A stretch of 64,000 nucleotides of DNA from positions 62,001-126,000 of the forward strand of contig NZ_JACBXD010000004.1 of assembly GCF_013870525.1 (NCBI RefSeq), in the 5' to 3' direction. A program made the translations under genes and the position numbers. This stretch comes from Amycolatopsis pittospori. GTDB lineage: Bacteria; Actinomycetota; Actinomycetes; Mycobacteriales; Pseudonocardiaceae. The notes beneath the pieces are model-generated. The model was not told the DNA's origin, did no database searches, and worked only from the letters and a program-made list of their open reading frames with translations. Of this stretch, positions 1 to 9,437 are shown one piece after another. Each line of letters starts with the position of its first letter. Position 1 is the first letter of the stretch.

Positions 1-3000
1 AGTGGGCGTAGACCTCGTCGATCATCCCTGGAAAGAAGTCCACCGGCTTGCCGTTGGTCTTGCCGCGGCCGAGGGCGAAGGCCCCGTTCGCCTGCCAGAG
101 GACGACACCGTCCTTCTTGCCAGCGAACTGCCCGTCGACATAAAGCCGCAGCTGGTGGGCCGCCTGGTCGTAAATCCCGGTGAGGTGTGTCCACCGGTTC
201 ACGACCGCGGGATCGAACGAGCTGACGTAGGAGACCGGTGACGCGTCGACGTCCTGTGCGGTCGCGCCGAACGTCCACCGTCCGGCTTCCGGCCGGTACT
301 GGAGGGTGAAGCCGCTCATCCGCACACCGTCCTGCGAGAGAACGGTCGCGATCTGATCGGTGCGGGCGAGGTTGGCCCAGGCGGACACGGTGAAGCTGTC
401 CTGCATGGCCAATCCCCGCTCCGGCGCGGTGGCCTGCCCGTCAGTGCCGTTCAGCTTGAGCGCGGTACCGCTCACACCCGGCGCGAAGGACGCGCCGCCG
501 GTCGGGACAACAGCGTTGCCGCGCCAGCTGTAGTCCTTGCCGGTGCCGTTGTCGAACCGCCAGGCGCCACCGTCACCCCGGGGGGTGTCGTCGTGCACCT
601 TGCGCACTTCGGCGTCGGTGAGTGCTCGCGAGAAGACCCGCGTGTCGTCGATTCCTTGCGGAAAGAAGCCGGCGTTCCCGCCGTTCCACCACGCTCTGCC
701 GATCGAGAAGACACCGGCCGACGGAATCGTCGTGACTCCCACCTGGACCGCGCTTTGCACACCATCGACGTACAGCTTCAGTTGCCGGAACTGAGCGTCA
801 TACACCACGGCCAGGTGCGTCCACTGGTACGCCTGCGGAGCCTGGCCTGCCCACAGCGCGACAATCGGGGGGTTGTCCTTGTCCTCACTGGGTACGACGA
901 CACGCCACTTCTTCGCGCCCCCGTCGTATTGGACCTGGAACGCGCTGACCCGAGCACCGTCCTGCCCGAACACCGAGTAGTAGCCGCCGTCGGTCTTCGT
1001 CAGCTGAACCCAGGCCGCGGCGGAGAAGCTCTTCGCGGTATCCAGTACCGGGCCAGCGGTCTGCGCGTAGCCGGTGGCCCCGTCCAGACGCAACCCCGGT
1101 GTGTTCTTCCCGCCGCCCCACCCGGCACCGTTCTTCAACGCCACGGTCGATCCACGGCCACTCGCGTCCATGGCCATCTGCCCGGCGTTCTCGTCGAACC
1201 GCCAGTGCCCCGCGTCCGCGACCGGCAACGTAGCGGTACCGCCGTCAACAGCGGGATACGACTTGTACAGGCTCGACACCCGGTCCCTGTCAAGCGCTGT
1301 CGTGTAGAGGCGGACATCGTCGACCCTGCCGGTCCAGAACTGGCTCGGCTTGTCCGCGGTCAGGCCACGGCCGACCTGAGTGGCTCCGGACGCCTGCCAG
1401 CGCGCGTTCAACGTTCCATCCCCAACGCGCTTTCCGTTGACGTAGAGCCAGGTCTTCTTGGTCTGACGGTCATAGGCACCGGCCAGATGCACCCACGTGT
1501 TGATTTCAGCCGGCAAAGTGGACACAGCTGCGTTGGTGACCGGGGCCGCATCCGAGTCGGATTCCGCCATCTCGAACACCCACTTGCCACAGGCGTTCGG
1601 ATTCTCGAAGACTCCATCGAAGCAGGTCGCGTTCATCTCGTCGGCGACGTGCCCGAGCCGGAACTTACTGGTCCGATCGCCATCGATGCTCAGAGCCGTG
1701 AGCTTGGAGACGATGTCGGACTTGCGGTCCATGTAGACCCACGCCGAGACACTGAAGCTCTCGTCCGTGCGCAGGTCGACGCCGGTGGTACCGACAGCGC
1801 CGGTTTTTCCGTCGAACTGGACGGCGTTTCCGACCCTGCCGGGCGCGAACTGTGTCCCGGGTTCGAGTGTTCCGGTGCGGGCGCCGGTGGAGTCGGCGAC
1901 CTTGGTGCCGCTGGATTCGTCGAGCTGCCAGTTGTGCACCAGCGTGAGGTCCTGGCCGGACATCGTGCGGATCTCGTCGGTGAACAAGGTGCGGCTGTAG
2001 ACCTTGACGTCGTCGACCGCACCACCGAAAGCGTCCAGCCAGGTAGCGGCCCATTTGCCGCGACCGATGTCGAACTCAGTGGTCGCGTTCCAACGCGCCG
2101 TGAACGTCGCGGTCCCGGACAGGGTGCCGTTCACATACAGCTGCATCTCGCCGGAGTTGCTGTCGTAGCTCGCGGCCAGATGCGTCCAGACACCGGTCTG
2201 GACCGGCTGCGCCGAGCGCGCGCGAACGACAGAGTTCGGTGCGGTGCTGTCGGGGCCGTGCATCGCGAACGCCCACCGGTCATCGGCAGCGCCGGTGTAG
2301 CCGATGTTGAACGCGGACACGTTCTGCCCGCTCTGACTCACCACAGCACCCCAGCCAGGGGTTTTGTTGGTCATCTTCACCCAAGCGGCGACTGAGAAGC
2401 TCATGCTGCTGTCGATCGGCGCGGGTGCGCTGACGTGATCGTCGATGCCGTCCAGGTTCACCGCGAGATCGGTCTGGTCGGAGTAACTGGTTTGCCCGGC
2501 GACCCACTGGGCGCCGTTCTTCGCGGTGCCGTGTTTCGTCATGCCCGACGTGTCCTGCGCGTCGCCGTCGAGCTTCCAGGTGGCGGCGGTGACGTTGTTC
2601 TGGGCGACGATGCCCTGGATCTCCGCGACGTCGAGCGCGCGGCTGTAGGCACGCACCTCGTCGATCCCACCGGACCAGTAACCGAGCGGCGTCCCGTGCT
2701 TCCCCCGCCCGATGGCGAAGGACCCAGCGGCGTGCCACGGTGACGCCGGAGCCGGGACGCTCGCCACCTGCTTCCCATTGACCGCAAGCGTCAAGGTCTT
2801 GGCCGTTGCGTTGTACACGCCGGCCAGGTGTGTCCACGGCACGGTCTGCACCGTGTTCGCCACGGACCTGACCTCCACCGCCGTGCCACCGGTGGCGTCA
2901 CCCGGGTTCACGCCGAAGACCCAGGAACCGTTGTTCTGCTTGAGGTAGAAACCGCTCACCGCCGTGCCGTCCTGGGACACGGCGGTCATGTCCCCGAGCT

Positions 3001-5884
3001 TGTCCGGTCGCACCCAGGCGGTGATCGCGTAACTCTGATCGGTCCTTACCACCGGCCCCGACGTGGCCGCGAATCCCTTGACCCCGTCGAAGGTGGCCGC
3101 ACCGTTGACCGCGCCCTGGGGAGCGAACCTGGCGCCCGGCTGGAGCACCGCCATCTCACCGCCCGAGGCGGCGTTGCGTGCGGTCGTCCCGTCCGCGTCG
3201 TCGAGATTCCAGTAGCCCGCGGTGACGTTGTCCCGCGTGACCGCGGACTTGACCTCGGCATCGGTCAGCACCCGGTCATAGGTGCGGATCTCGTCAACCG
3301 AACCGGCCAGGTAGTCCTTCCCGACGCTGTTGACGATGGCGCGACCGACCGCGAACTCATGAGTCGCGGGCCACGGGGACTTCCATGCCGCACTGCCTTG
3401 GAGGTCACCGTTGACATACAGCCGGATCTGCTGTGCCCCGGAGTCGTAGACACCAGCGAGGTGAGTCCAGGTGTTCGTCTGCGCCGTGGTGAGCGACGAC
3501 ACCGTCGTCAGCGCCGTAGCCGGGTCGTTTCCAGGCCGGAACTCCAACGCCCAGCGATCGGTCGCGATGCCAGTGTGCCCGAGCTTCACCATCGCCGTTG
3601 TCGACGCGTTCTGGCTCAGCAGTGTTGACCAGCCCGGTTTCTTTTCCGCGAGGTTGACCCAGCCCGAAAAGGAGAAACTCGGGTATGTGCTCGCCGAGAC
3701 CGGTGCCGTCACGTAGTCGTCGACGCCGTCCAGCTTGAGACCTGACCCGGTACTGCCCGGCACATAAACGGGCCCACCGTTCAGTGTCGCATCGCGGAAC
3801 CCGAGCGTGGCGGTGTCCTTCGTGTTGCCTTCCAACGACCACTGCGCCAGCGGTCCGTTACCCGCCCGCACATAGAAATGGTGTACCCGCGTCGGGCTGG
3901 GATTCCCGGCACGGTCGACACTCTGCACGAACAGATCCCGCGGTCCGTCACCAGGCGGGGTCAACTTCACATAGGCCTTACCGCCTAGGGCGACCGCATC
4001 GACCTTCGTCGTTGGCGGATCGGTCCAGCCATAAAGGTAGTGATCGACATCCGTGACCGTGGTCGTTGCATCGCTCGCATCGAACTCGAACACGTCCGGC
4101 ACACCGACACCACCGTGCCACGCATTGTCCGCTTTGTAGAGGGGCGCTGTCACCGTCGGCTTGTTGCCGATCTTCTGGCGATCGACGATGAACGGACCTG
4201 GACCATTCCGCCAATCACCGCCATCCGCGGAATCGTGCCCCCACACCGTCCACGAGACACGCTGCCCGTCGCGTTTCGTTAGATCGACGTCAGTACTGTG
4301 ATAGGCACCCGATGCCTGGTAGATCGCCGGAGCACGCTGGTCTGGAGCACCACCGTAGATGTTCCACACCGGACGGAGCTGGTCGTTGGCGTCCGGGTCG
4401 GACAACCTGCTCAACAGCCGGATGGACGGATCGCCGACATACGGCACACCGTCACACCACCGGCACGGCGCGGGCAGCGGCGGATCGGTCCTCATGTCAT
4501 ACGGCGGGTTCGGCTTCGTGTTGTAGGTGATCTGCAGGATCGTGCTCGGTACGTCGTATTTACGCCACGCGTCGGAATCCGTCTCGGACTTCGCCTGCAG
4601 AAAATAGGTCGTCGACCCGCTGGGATTGATGTAAAGACCGACACCGAAACCAACAGGCTGATTACCTGGGCAACTATCCCAGCTACCTGGAACCCAGGAA
4701 GTACTGATCTCTTGGCCATTTGGCTGGTTGTTCCAGGTTACCCCCCAGTCGAGATTGCGATCCGCGATGAAGAGCTTGTGCTCGTTCGCACCACAATCCG
4801 GACCGTGAACCACAGCGGTGTTGAAATTGACCGTCTTGATTTCCTTGCCGGCCAAGAACGCCGTATCGAACTGGAAGAACGTGCGGGCGAGGTCGATGGC
4901 CTGGCATTGAGCCCACGTGCACTTTCCGACCTTCGCCCACGCGTCACCGTCGCCCGTGCCGTTGACATACGGCCGGTCGGGGTGCCCGCGGAATACTTTC
5001 GCCCACATGCTCTGTCCCGGCGACCGCATGTCCGGGTCGACCACCACCGGATACCGCGTACTCGGGTCCGCCAGCATCGCGGCATTCGGCGTCAACGTCA
5101 TCGCGGAGCGATCGACCTTGACCTCGACCGGCGCGCTCGTGCTCTCGCGCCCCCGGGCGTCCCACATCGTGGCGGCCGGCGCGACGAAAACCTTCTGCCC
5201 GTCGCCATCGACGGCTTGAACACGACCGCTTCCATCCGAGGTGAGCTGCACGCCTTCCGTCTCGACCACGAGCTTGATCGACGCCAACGCCGGATTGCGT
5301 CCCGCCTCCGGAGTCTTGACCACGAAACGCTGGTTGTAGCCCTCCGCTTCTGCCTGCATCTCCAGGTCGACACCAGGCAATACCTCCCTGTACCTCGCCT
5401 TGTTGCCCTCGAGTTCAGGCTTCGGCAACGAGCCAGGCCACCGCAACGCGAGACGCTTGCCCTCACGCGAGAACCGAACCAGCGGCCCCTCACCACCGGC
5501 GGAGAACGCCACGTCGGCCACGGCCGCTTTCGGCTTGATCGTGCCGTCCGGCACGGAGGTCAGCGCCGTGTCGATGGGTACCCAGCCGTCACCCTTGCGG
5601 ACCCGCACGGGCTGCGGCGACAACTGCGCCGTCAGCGTCCCGTCCGGGTTCGCCAGCACCTTCTTCGCCTCAGCGGTCTGGTTCGCCACCCCGACCGGCG
5701 TGCCCTGCAACCGGGCCGCCGCGAACGCGCTGGCGGCATCCGGCGCCTCCGCGACGGGAACGACCGGAGCCGGCAGTGAGCTCTTCGGTGAGCTCGCCGT
5801 CACCACAACGACGCCGGCCAACATCAGGAACACCATGGGTAACGTGCGCAGCCTGAAGCCGCGCGCCACTGACGGACGCACCAT
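1..5884 (-). CDS. Giant secreted multi-LamG protein, C-terminus cut by window edge
   Basis: An uninterrupted frame of about 1961 codons runs from an ATG at 5884 down to the left edge, so the protein is incomplete. Residues about 8-30 form a hydrophobic signal/TM segment (LPMVFLMLAGVVVVTA). Residues about 285-460 look like a DNRLRE-type beta domain found at the head of such proteins (RTFFQFDTAFLAGKEIKTV, then LDWGVTWNNQP). A short FN3-like stretch follows near 610-670 (SVDRAGNPSP). Then come six tandem LamG/concanavalin-like jelly-roll domains of about 200 residues, beginning near residue 675. Each opens with a W.L/F.D core such as AQWSLEG, GYWNLDD, ATWKLDG, HNWQLDE, GHWRFDE or GAWRFDN, and contains W.HLAGVYD and LYVNG strands. 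LamG domains bind glycans or proteins; an extracellular adhesion or binding role is inference. Similar proteins often continue into RHS/toxin or enzyme modules, which cannot be judged here. Confidence 0.9.
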   Translation of the reverse strand, partial: MVRPSVARGFRLRTLPMVFLMLAGVVVVTASSPKSSLPAPVVPVAEAPDAASAFAAARLQGTPVGVANQTAEAKKVLANPDGTLTAQLSPQPVRVRKGDGWVPIDTALTSVPDGTIKPKAAVADVAFSAGGEGPLVRFSREGKRLALRWPGSLPKPELEGNKARYREVLPGVDLEMQAEAEGYNQRFVVKTPEAGRNPALASIKLVVETEGVQLTSDGSGRVQAVDGDGQKVFVAPAATMWDARGRESTSAPVEVKVDRSAMTLTPNAAMLADPSTRYPVVVDPDMRSPGQSMWAKVFRGHPDRPYVNGTGDGDAWAKVGKCTWAQCQAIDLARTFFQFDTAFLAGKEIKTVNFNTAVVHGPDCGANEHKLFIADRNLDWGVTWNNQPNGQEISTSWVPGSWDSCPGNQPVGFGVGLYINPSGSTTYFLQAKSETDSDAWRKYDVPSTILQITYNTKPNPPYDMRTDPPLPAPCRWCDGVPYVGDPSIRLLSRLSDPDANDQLRPVWNIYGGAPDQRAPAIYQASGAYHSTDVDLTKRDGQRVSWTVWGHDSADGGDWRNGPGPFIVDRQKIGNKPTVTAPLYKADNAWHGGVGVPDVFEFDASDATTTVTDVDHYLYGWTDPPTTKVDAVALGGKAYVKLTPPGDGPRDLFVQSVDRAGNPSPTRVHHFYVRAGNGPLAQWSLEGNTKDTATLGFRDATLNGGPVYVPGSTGSGLKLDGVDDYVTAPVSASTYPSFSFSGWVNLAEKKPGWSTLLSQNASTTAMVKLGHTGIATDRWALEFRPGNDPATALTTVSSLTTAQTNTWTHLAGVYDSGAQQIRLYVNGDLQGSAAWKSPWPATHEFAVGRAIVNSVGKDYLAGSVDEIRTYDRVLTDAEVKSAVTRDNVTAGYWNLDDADGTTARNAASGGEMAVLQPGARFAPQGAVNGAATFDGVKGFAATSGPVVRTDQSYAITAWVRPDKLGDMTAVSQDGTAVSGFYLKQNNGSWVFGVNPGDATGGTAVEVRSVANTVQTVPWTHLAGVYNATAKTLTLAVNGKQVASVPAPASPWHAAGSFAIGRGKHGTPLGYWSGGIDEVRAYSRALDVAEIQGIVAQNNVTAATWKLDGDAQDTSGMTKHGTAKNGAQWVAGQTSYSDQTDLAVNLDGIDDHVSAPAPIDSSMSFSVAAWVKMTNKTPGWGAVVSQSGQNVSAFNIGYTGAADDRWAFAMHGPDSTAPNSVVRARSAQPVQTGVWTHLAASYDSNSGEMQLYVNGTLSGTATFTARWNATTEFDIGRGKWAATWLDAFGGAVDDVKVYSRTLFTDEIRTMSGQDLTLVHNWQLDESSGTKVADSTGARTGTLEPGTQFAPGRVGNAVQFDGKTGAVGTTGVDLRTDESFSVSAWVYMDRKSDIVSKLTALSIDGDRTSKFRLGHVADEMNATCFDGVFENPNACGKWVFEMAESDSDAAPVTNAAVSTLPAEINTWVHLAGAYDRQTKKTWLYVNGKRVGDGTLNARWQASGATQVGRGLTADKPSQFWTGRVDDVRLYTTALDRDRVSSLYKSYPAVDGGTATLPVADAGHWRFDENAGQMAMDASGRGSTVALKNGAGWGGGKNTPGLRLDGATGYAQTAGPVLDTAKSFSAAAWVQLTKTDGGYYSVFGQDGARVSAFQVQYDGGAKKWRVVVPSEDKDNPPIVALWAGQAPQAYQWTHLAVVYDAQFRQLKLYVDGVQSAVQVGVTTIPSAGVFSIGRAWWNGGNAGFFPQGIDDTRVFSRALTDAEVRKVHDDTPRGDGGAWRFDNGTGKDYSWRGNAVVPTGGASFAPGVSGTALKLNGTDGQATAPERGLAMQDSFTVSAWANLARTDQIATVLSQDGVRMSGFTLQYRPEAGRWTFGATAQDVDASPVSYVSSFDPAVVNRWTHLTGIYDQAAHQLRLYVDGQFAGKKDGVVLWQANGAFALGRGKTNGKPVDFFPGMIDEVYAH

Positions 5885-6327
5885 TGGAAAGGACCCCCTC
5901 GGCCCGGTCAGCACGCGTCCCCCGACGCCACGCGACCCACAAAGTCATCATGACTCTTCACGATCACTATCGAGTGAAGGAAGACTCCAACAGAGTGAAC
6001 GATCATGAGCGAGCCAGCTATTTCGTATCAGCCCTTCAGGGCAATCCAAGTCTCAGGCTCAACCAACAACCGGTTGGTACTTTTCTGACTTGCCACTGAA
6101 TTTGCTGCCCGGTTATAGATGCCATTGCCACGTCTCAATGGGATTGCGACGTCGTCCGAGCGCCAGGGATCGCCGAGACTGTGCGCGCACTGACACCACA
6201 GAGACCCACGAGCGCGTCAACGATGACCGTTGTCGGGACGTCTTGCGGAGTCCCTCATCGGGGGTTCCGTAACAGCCCGCCGGCGGCGCACGCTGAGTAC
6301 GTCCGTCGAAGGAGTGAGCGGTGTGCC
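5885..6327. other. Intergenic region, no gene seen
   Basis: About 440 bases separate the LamG start from the integrase remnant. Base composition is visibly lower in GC than the surroundings, especially 5940-6120. It holds the inverted repeat at 5956-5979 and a 10-base palindrome CAACCGGTTG near 6067. No reading frame here looks coding on either strand. Confidence 0.5.
5956..5979. promoter_or_regulatory. Inverted repeat upstream of the LamG gene
   Basis: CTTCAC and GTGAAG arms flank a 12-base centre, about 75 bases upstream of the LamG start. It lies in a locally AT-richer stretch where the promoter should be. An operator role is only suggested by position and symmetry. Confidence 0.3.
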
Positions 6328-6840
6328 ATGAAGGTCGATGGTGTGTACAAGCGGTGCGGTTGCCAGGACGATGCGGGCCGGTTACTGGGTAGCCGGTGTC
6401 GAGGGTTGACGGTGCGGGGGGCACGAGAGCTGGTACTTCCGGGTGGAGATGCCGCCGTGGCCGAACGGGCGGAGACGACAGATCCGCCGCGGCGGGTTCT
6501 CGTCGCAACGGGCGGCACGCCAGCCCACTCCTACCTATGCGATCCGGGCAGGAGCAAACTGTCGGCCGCGGCGATCACGGTCGCGCAGCGGCTGCAGCTC
6601 TGGCTCGACACAAGGATCGGGCCGGGTGCGTCGACGTTGCGCAGCTACCGCCAGCACATCCGCGGGTACCTGATCCCATACCTGGGCGACCAGCTGCTCG
6701 GCAAGTAGACGAACGCTCAGGTGCAGGCGATGTTCACCGCGATCATCCGGACCCACGGCGCGGCGGGCAGACCGGTCACGCCGGGCACGCTGCAACGCAT
6801 CCAGGCCACCTTGCGCACGGCGCTGCCAGGCTGGCCACGT
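6328..6840 (+). pseudogene. Tyrosine integrase remnant, frameshifted and truncated
   Basis: The frame opens at ATG 6328 with the actinobacterial integrase N-terminus VYKRCGCQDDAGRLLGSRC. Family continuity then moves to another frame (SWYFRV-like, then EMPPWPNGRRRQIRRGGF around 6440-6510). It returns to the first frame for LCDPGRSKLS and the core-binding SAM-like part QLWLDTRIGPGASTLRSYRQ. That frame meets a stop at 6706-6708, yet homology goes on after it (NAQVQAMFTAI, then GRPVTPGTLQRIQATLRTAL). Similarity stops near 6840 before any catalytic domain (no R..HxxR..Y). Two frameshifts, one in-frame stop and loss of the catalytic half mean it cannot make an active recombinase. It marks the left side of a decayed integrated element. 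Confidence 0.8.
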
Positions 6841-6841
6841 C

Positions 6842-7036
6842 AACTCCGCCGGCGATGATGAGCGCTCCGACATGCCAGGGTTTGGCGAGTTTGCCTTCAC
6901 CTAGCGCAATGTCAGCCGCAACCATGAGAAGTGCGCCCCAGTATGCGCCCACGGCGAAGGTCCGCTGGCGCAGCGACGTAGGCCGCGGTCGGATCCGGGG
7001 CGAAAGCGCGGGGGTTGGCGAGTGCTCACCCGACAA
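6842..7036 (-). pseudogene. Membrane-protein fragment of the decayed element
   Basis: On the minus strand from about 7036 the frame reads LRQRTFAVGAYWGALLMVAADIALGEG and then WHVGALIIAGGVDVASL. This gives one or two hydrophobic helices of an unidentified small membrane protein. Coding character ends at about 6840, exactly where the plus-strand integrase remnant ends. The two fragments therefore abut head-to-head as if a deletion or recombination had joined them. I do not recognise the family. It could be a truncated transfer or phage membrane protein. Confidence 0.35.
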
Positions 7037-7241
7037 GGTGGCAGAGAACAGCCACCGGATACGTGATCGGTGACGACGTCACTCGATCGCGTGTGGGCGA
7101 CTCCTGGCAGCGCTCTGCTTTCGGGCACTTGGTGTGAGCTCTTGTTGTCACCCACGGTTCTCGCGACATCTCCGCCCGAACGCGGGTGCGGCTGAATAGA
7201 CTGCGCGAGAGCGAAGAGCACGGTCAGTACAGGCGGGAGAG

Positions 7242-7532
7242 ATGCGCAAGATGTTGCACCTGCGGGTTGCGTGGCTGCACGACTTCCCCGATGAACCGGT
7301 GGAAATCCTCAGCGAGGTCGGCACCGATGGCTACGAGCGTCGGAAGGTGGAGCGCTTTCGAGACGGCCGCATCGGTTGGGCCGACGAAAAATGCGAGGTG
7401 GGGGGCACAGGCTTAGGTGAGGTCCCCGTACCACCCCTTGACGAGATCAACGCGCAGCCGGAGTTCGTGGCGACCCGAATCGCTGGCGACGAATTCGAAC
7501 GGGCATGGACACAAGCGCTCAGTGGGCAGTGA
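7242..7532 (+). CDS. Small DUF6881-like protein
   Basis: This 96-residue protein starts at ATG 7242 with GGGAGAG seven bases upstream. Its N-terminal half (VAWLHDFPDEPVEILSEVG, then ERRKVERFRDGRIGWA) matches my recollection of the DUF6881 family of small single-domain proteins. Some members are encoded near toxins or in mobile regions; no biochemical activity is known to me. It is intact although it lies between recombinase remnants, so it may be cargo of the old element. The family name is from memory and is the uncertain part; the ORF itself is well supported by its ribosome site and length. Confidence 0.65.
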   Translation: MRKMLHLRVAWLHDFPDEPVEILSEVGTDGYERRKVERFRDGRIGWADEKCEVGGTGLGEVPVPPLDEINAQPEFVATRIAGDEFERAWTQALSGQ

Positions 7533-7671
7533 TGCCAGCAGCAGGCCCTGTGACAACTATTGATCAAAGGTGACAGATAGTCCTGCCAGGCAAACGGTTG
7601 CGCCCAGTACAATTTCGGGAAGGGTTCCCCGTCGGGGGACGCTGCTATACCAAGTCCTGTCGGAGGACCTT

Positions 7672-8307
7672 ATGGCATTGAGCCGTCTTGCCCGCGAATT
7701 CGCTGCGGAAATCAGCTACCACGACTGGTCGGACGCACCATTCCGGCTTGACCGCGCAGGTCATCAGCGTGACAACGACGGAATCAACGCGACTCCCGAG
7801 CAGCTGACTCCCGAGCAGACTGAGTTCGTTCGAACGAATGTCATGTGGATTGCTGCGCAGGTACTCGGGCACGCGGACCCGAACTTCGACGTGTTCGAGT
7901 TCGCGGAGTGGTGCGGGGTCGACACCCGCACCCGATCAGGGCGCCCGCGGTCCGGGCACATCCCCGCAGGGCTGCGCTTCGACGACAACACCACGATGTC
8001 ACGGCCCGGCGACCCGGAGGCATGGGACGAAGACCCCACTCCCGCAGCACCGGCACCGGTTGACAACCGTCCGGCTCAAGTAGGAACTCCCGCGCAACGG
8101 GCACGGAAGTGGCCGATGGACCCGAACACGCCAGGGTTCGTGACGGCACGGAGCCGAAACGTCCACCGCACTACCGAGTGCGTGAAGTACCAGCACTCGG
8201 TGAACGTCGCCCGCCAGCGGGGGCGCACCGTGCACCCGCCGGTCTGGACCACGACCGGCGCCGCCCGAGCGAACGAAAAGGGAATCTGTTCGCACTGCTG
8301 GTCTTGA
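7672..8307 (+). CDS. Hypothetical protein with C-terminal Cys/His cluster
   Basis: The start is set at ATG 7672 because GGAGG lies just upstream (about 7661-7665). An earlier in-frame start at 7570 has no ribosome site. The protein is 211 residues. The first half is acidic and mixed helical (MALSRLAREFAAEIS, DPNFDVFEFAEWCGV). The middle is Pro-rich and probably disordered. The last 45 residues carry C and H residues spaced like a small zinc site (HRTTECVKYQH, then GICSHC at the end). I do not recognise the family. It follows the DUF6881-like gene by 139 bases in the same direction inside the decayed element, so cargo is the simplest reading. Confidence 0.55.
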   Translation: MALSRLAREFAAEISYHDWSDAPFRLDRAGHQRDNDGINATPEQLTPEQTEFVRTNVMWIAAQVLGHADPNFDVFEFAEWCGVDTRTRSGRPRSGHIPAGLRFDDNTTMSRPGDPEAWDEDPTPAAPAPVDNRPAQVGTPAQRARKWPMDPNTPGFVTARSRNVHRTTECVKYQHSVNVARQRGRTVHPPVWTTTGAARANEKGICSHCWS

Positions 8308-8632
8308 CGTCTGTGCCCGGCCCCGGCCATTTCAAGCACCCGCGCTGACGAGGGGAACCTAGGATCGCTGACTGGTGAGGCCGCGTACTCAAGTGGCGTC
8401 AGTTCTCGCTGCTTGTAGCGGTGAGTGTCGCCGGGTGCGTAGCGGTTCCAGGTGCGGATATGGCCTGACCAGTTGCTTTGATGTCGTGCAGGGAGTGCAG
8501 GCAATAGGGCCGGTTTCGTCACGGTCCGTCGTTGGTCGGGTGTGGACCGGGATTTATCGGCACCGGGGCATGCTCCGAACGGGGCTCGCGTGGTGTGGGT
8601 CGGCGCCTGGTCTGCGGTGCGAGTATCGCGGG
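8308..8632. other. Intergenic stretch of the decayed element
   Basis: About 325 bases without a convincing gene on either strand. Frames through it have poor codon bias and no ribosome site. Confidence 0.4.
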
Positions 8633-8880
8633 ATGTCCGGGTTTACGCGGAATCCAAAGTATTACGGCGATCGGCTGGTGTACGAGGCGCTGCTGACGAG
8701 ATGGGGCCGGTATCACGCGCGATGCGGGTGCAAGAACAACCGGATCACGCTTCACGCCGAGACGGCCGGGTTCACGGTGGTGCGCCAGGGAAGCGGGTTC
8801 GTCGCGCTGGTCGTGCCAGGCCTGACCGAGGACGTCGACGAGCCCGAGCAGCAGGCCGCAGCTGAACGAGCGTCAAAATC
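8633..8880 (+). pseudogene. Possible degenerate ORF, unknown
   Basis: From ATG 8633 the frame shows strong third-position GC bias for about 80 codons (GFTRNPKYYGDRLVYEALL, then CGCKNNRITLHAETAG, ending DVDEPEQQAAAERA). It then runs on through the tRNA-like fragment and loses coding character. There is no clear ribosome site. It may be the remains of a small gene of the element. No family is recognised. Confidence 0.25.
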
Positions 8881-8938
8881 GGCACTAGATCGCTCCTGCT
8901 CATGGGTAACACCCAGTCCAGGTCTACGACCAGGGCTT

Positions 8939-8968
8939 TGCTCACCCGCTTGGACTCGAACCAAGAAC
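8939..8968 (-). other. tRNA 3'-end-like fragment, possible old attachment site
   Basis: Read on the minus strand, a perfect five-pair T-arm with loop TTCGAGT (stem CTTGG/CCAAG, 8949-8965) is followed by an acceptor-like CGGGTGAG and CA. No matching 5' acceptor, D-arm or anticodon arm precedes it, so it is not a full tRNA. Elements that integrate into tRNA genes leave exactly such 3' pieces. An att remnant is a reasonable inference but not proven. Confidence 0.35.
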
Positions 8969-9120
8969 TCTCCGGTTGGCCGGTTCCAGTCGGTACCCGG
9001 TATCCGCCCGACACCGGGTCGTTCGAAGCCAAAGCGACCACGAGTACATCCGACGCCTCGTACGAGATCGAACTTACGAAACACCAACGCGGCGCCGAGT
9101 TCTGACTCCATCGGGCATGC

Positions 9121-9408
9121 CAGCTCTACCTCAAGCGCAAAACACTCCTCGACGCATTGAGCCGAATCGCCGACGACGCCGCCCCAGGCCAAACGAACCC
9201 AGACCAAGCGAACCTGCTAGCCGCTCTGCCCTACCTGAAGGCCAACCTGCGCCACGCCCCAGCAGACCTACTACACCGCCTACTGGCCCTGACTCAGCTC
9301 ACGATCAAAGTCCGCTACCAGAACGACCAAGCAACCATCAAAGCCACGTTACCCGGGGACCTGGACGCGATAACCGCCATCGGCGACGCCACATCACAAC
9401 GACAATGC
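9121..9408 (+). pseudogene. Large serine recombinase C-terminal remnant
   Basis: The frame reads QLYLKRKTLLDALSRIADD, then NLLAALPYLKANLRHAP, LLALTQLTIKVRYQN and ATIKATLPGDLDAI. This matches the order and spacing at the extreme C-terminus of actinobacterial large serine recombinases (a DALPxL helix, a LFxAFDLxVxYxxxxxxVTIxATI strand pair and a final helix). A stop codon precedes it at about 9102 and nothing upstream resembles the catalytic or zinc-ribbon domains. It is therefore a fragment. It ends 30 bases from the tRNA gene, as expected for a recombinase at the tRNA-proximal end of an integrated element. The family call rests on pattern memory. Confidence 0.5.
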
Positions 9409-9437
9409 CAGGCCAGACCCAATGTGCATCCTGCTTG

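Noticed and set aside
593..2395. Long plus-strand open frame opposite the LamG gene
   Set aside because: It mirrors the codon structure of the real minus-strand gene, is full of Arg/Val/Gly runs and has no domain or ribosome site.
4298..5779. Plus-strand 493-codon open frame
   Set aside because: It is antisense to the DNRLRE-like part of the LamG protein, with Arg-rich nonsense composition.
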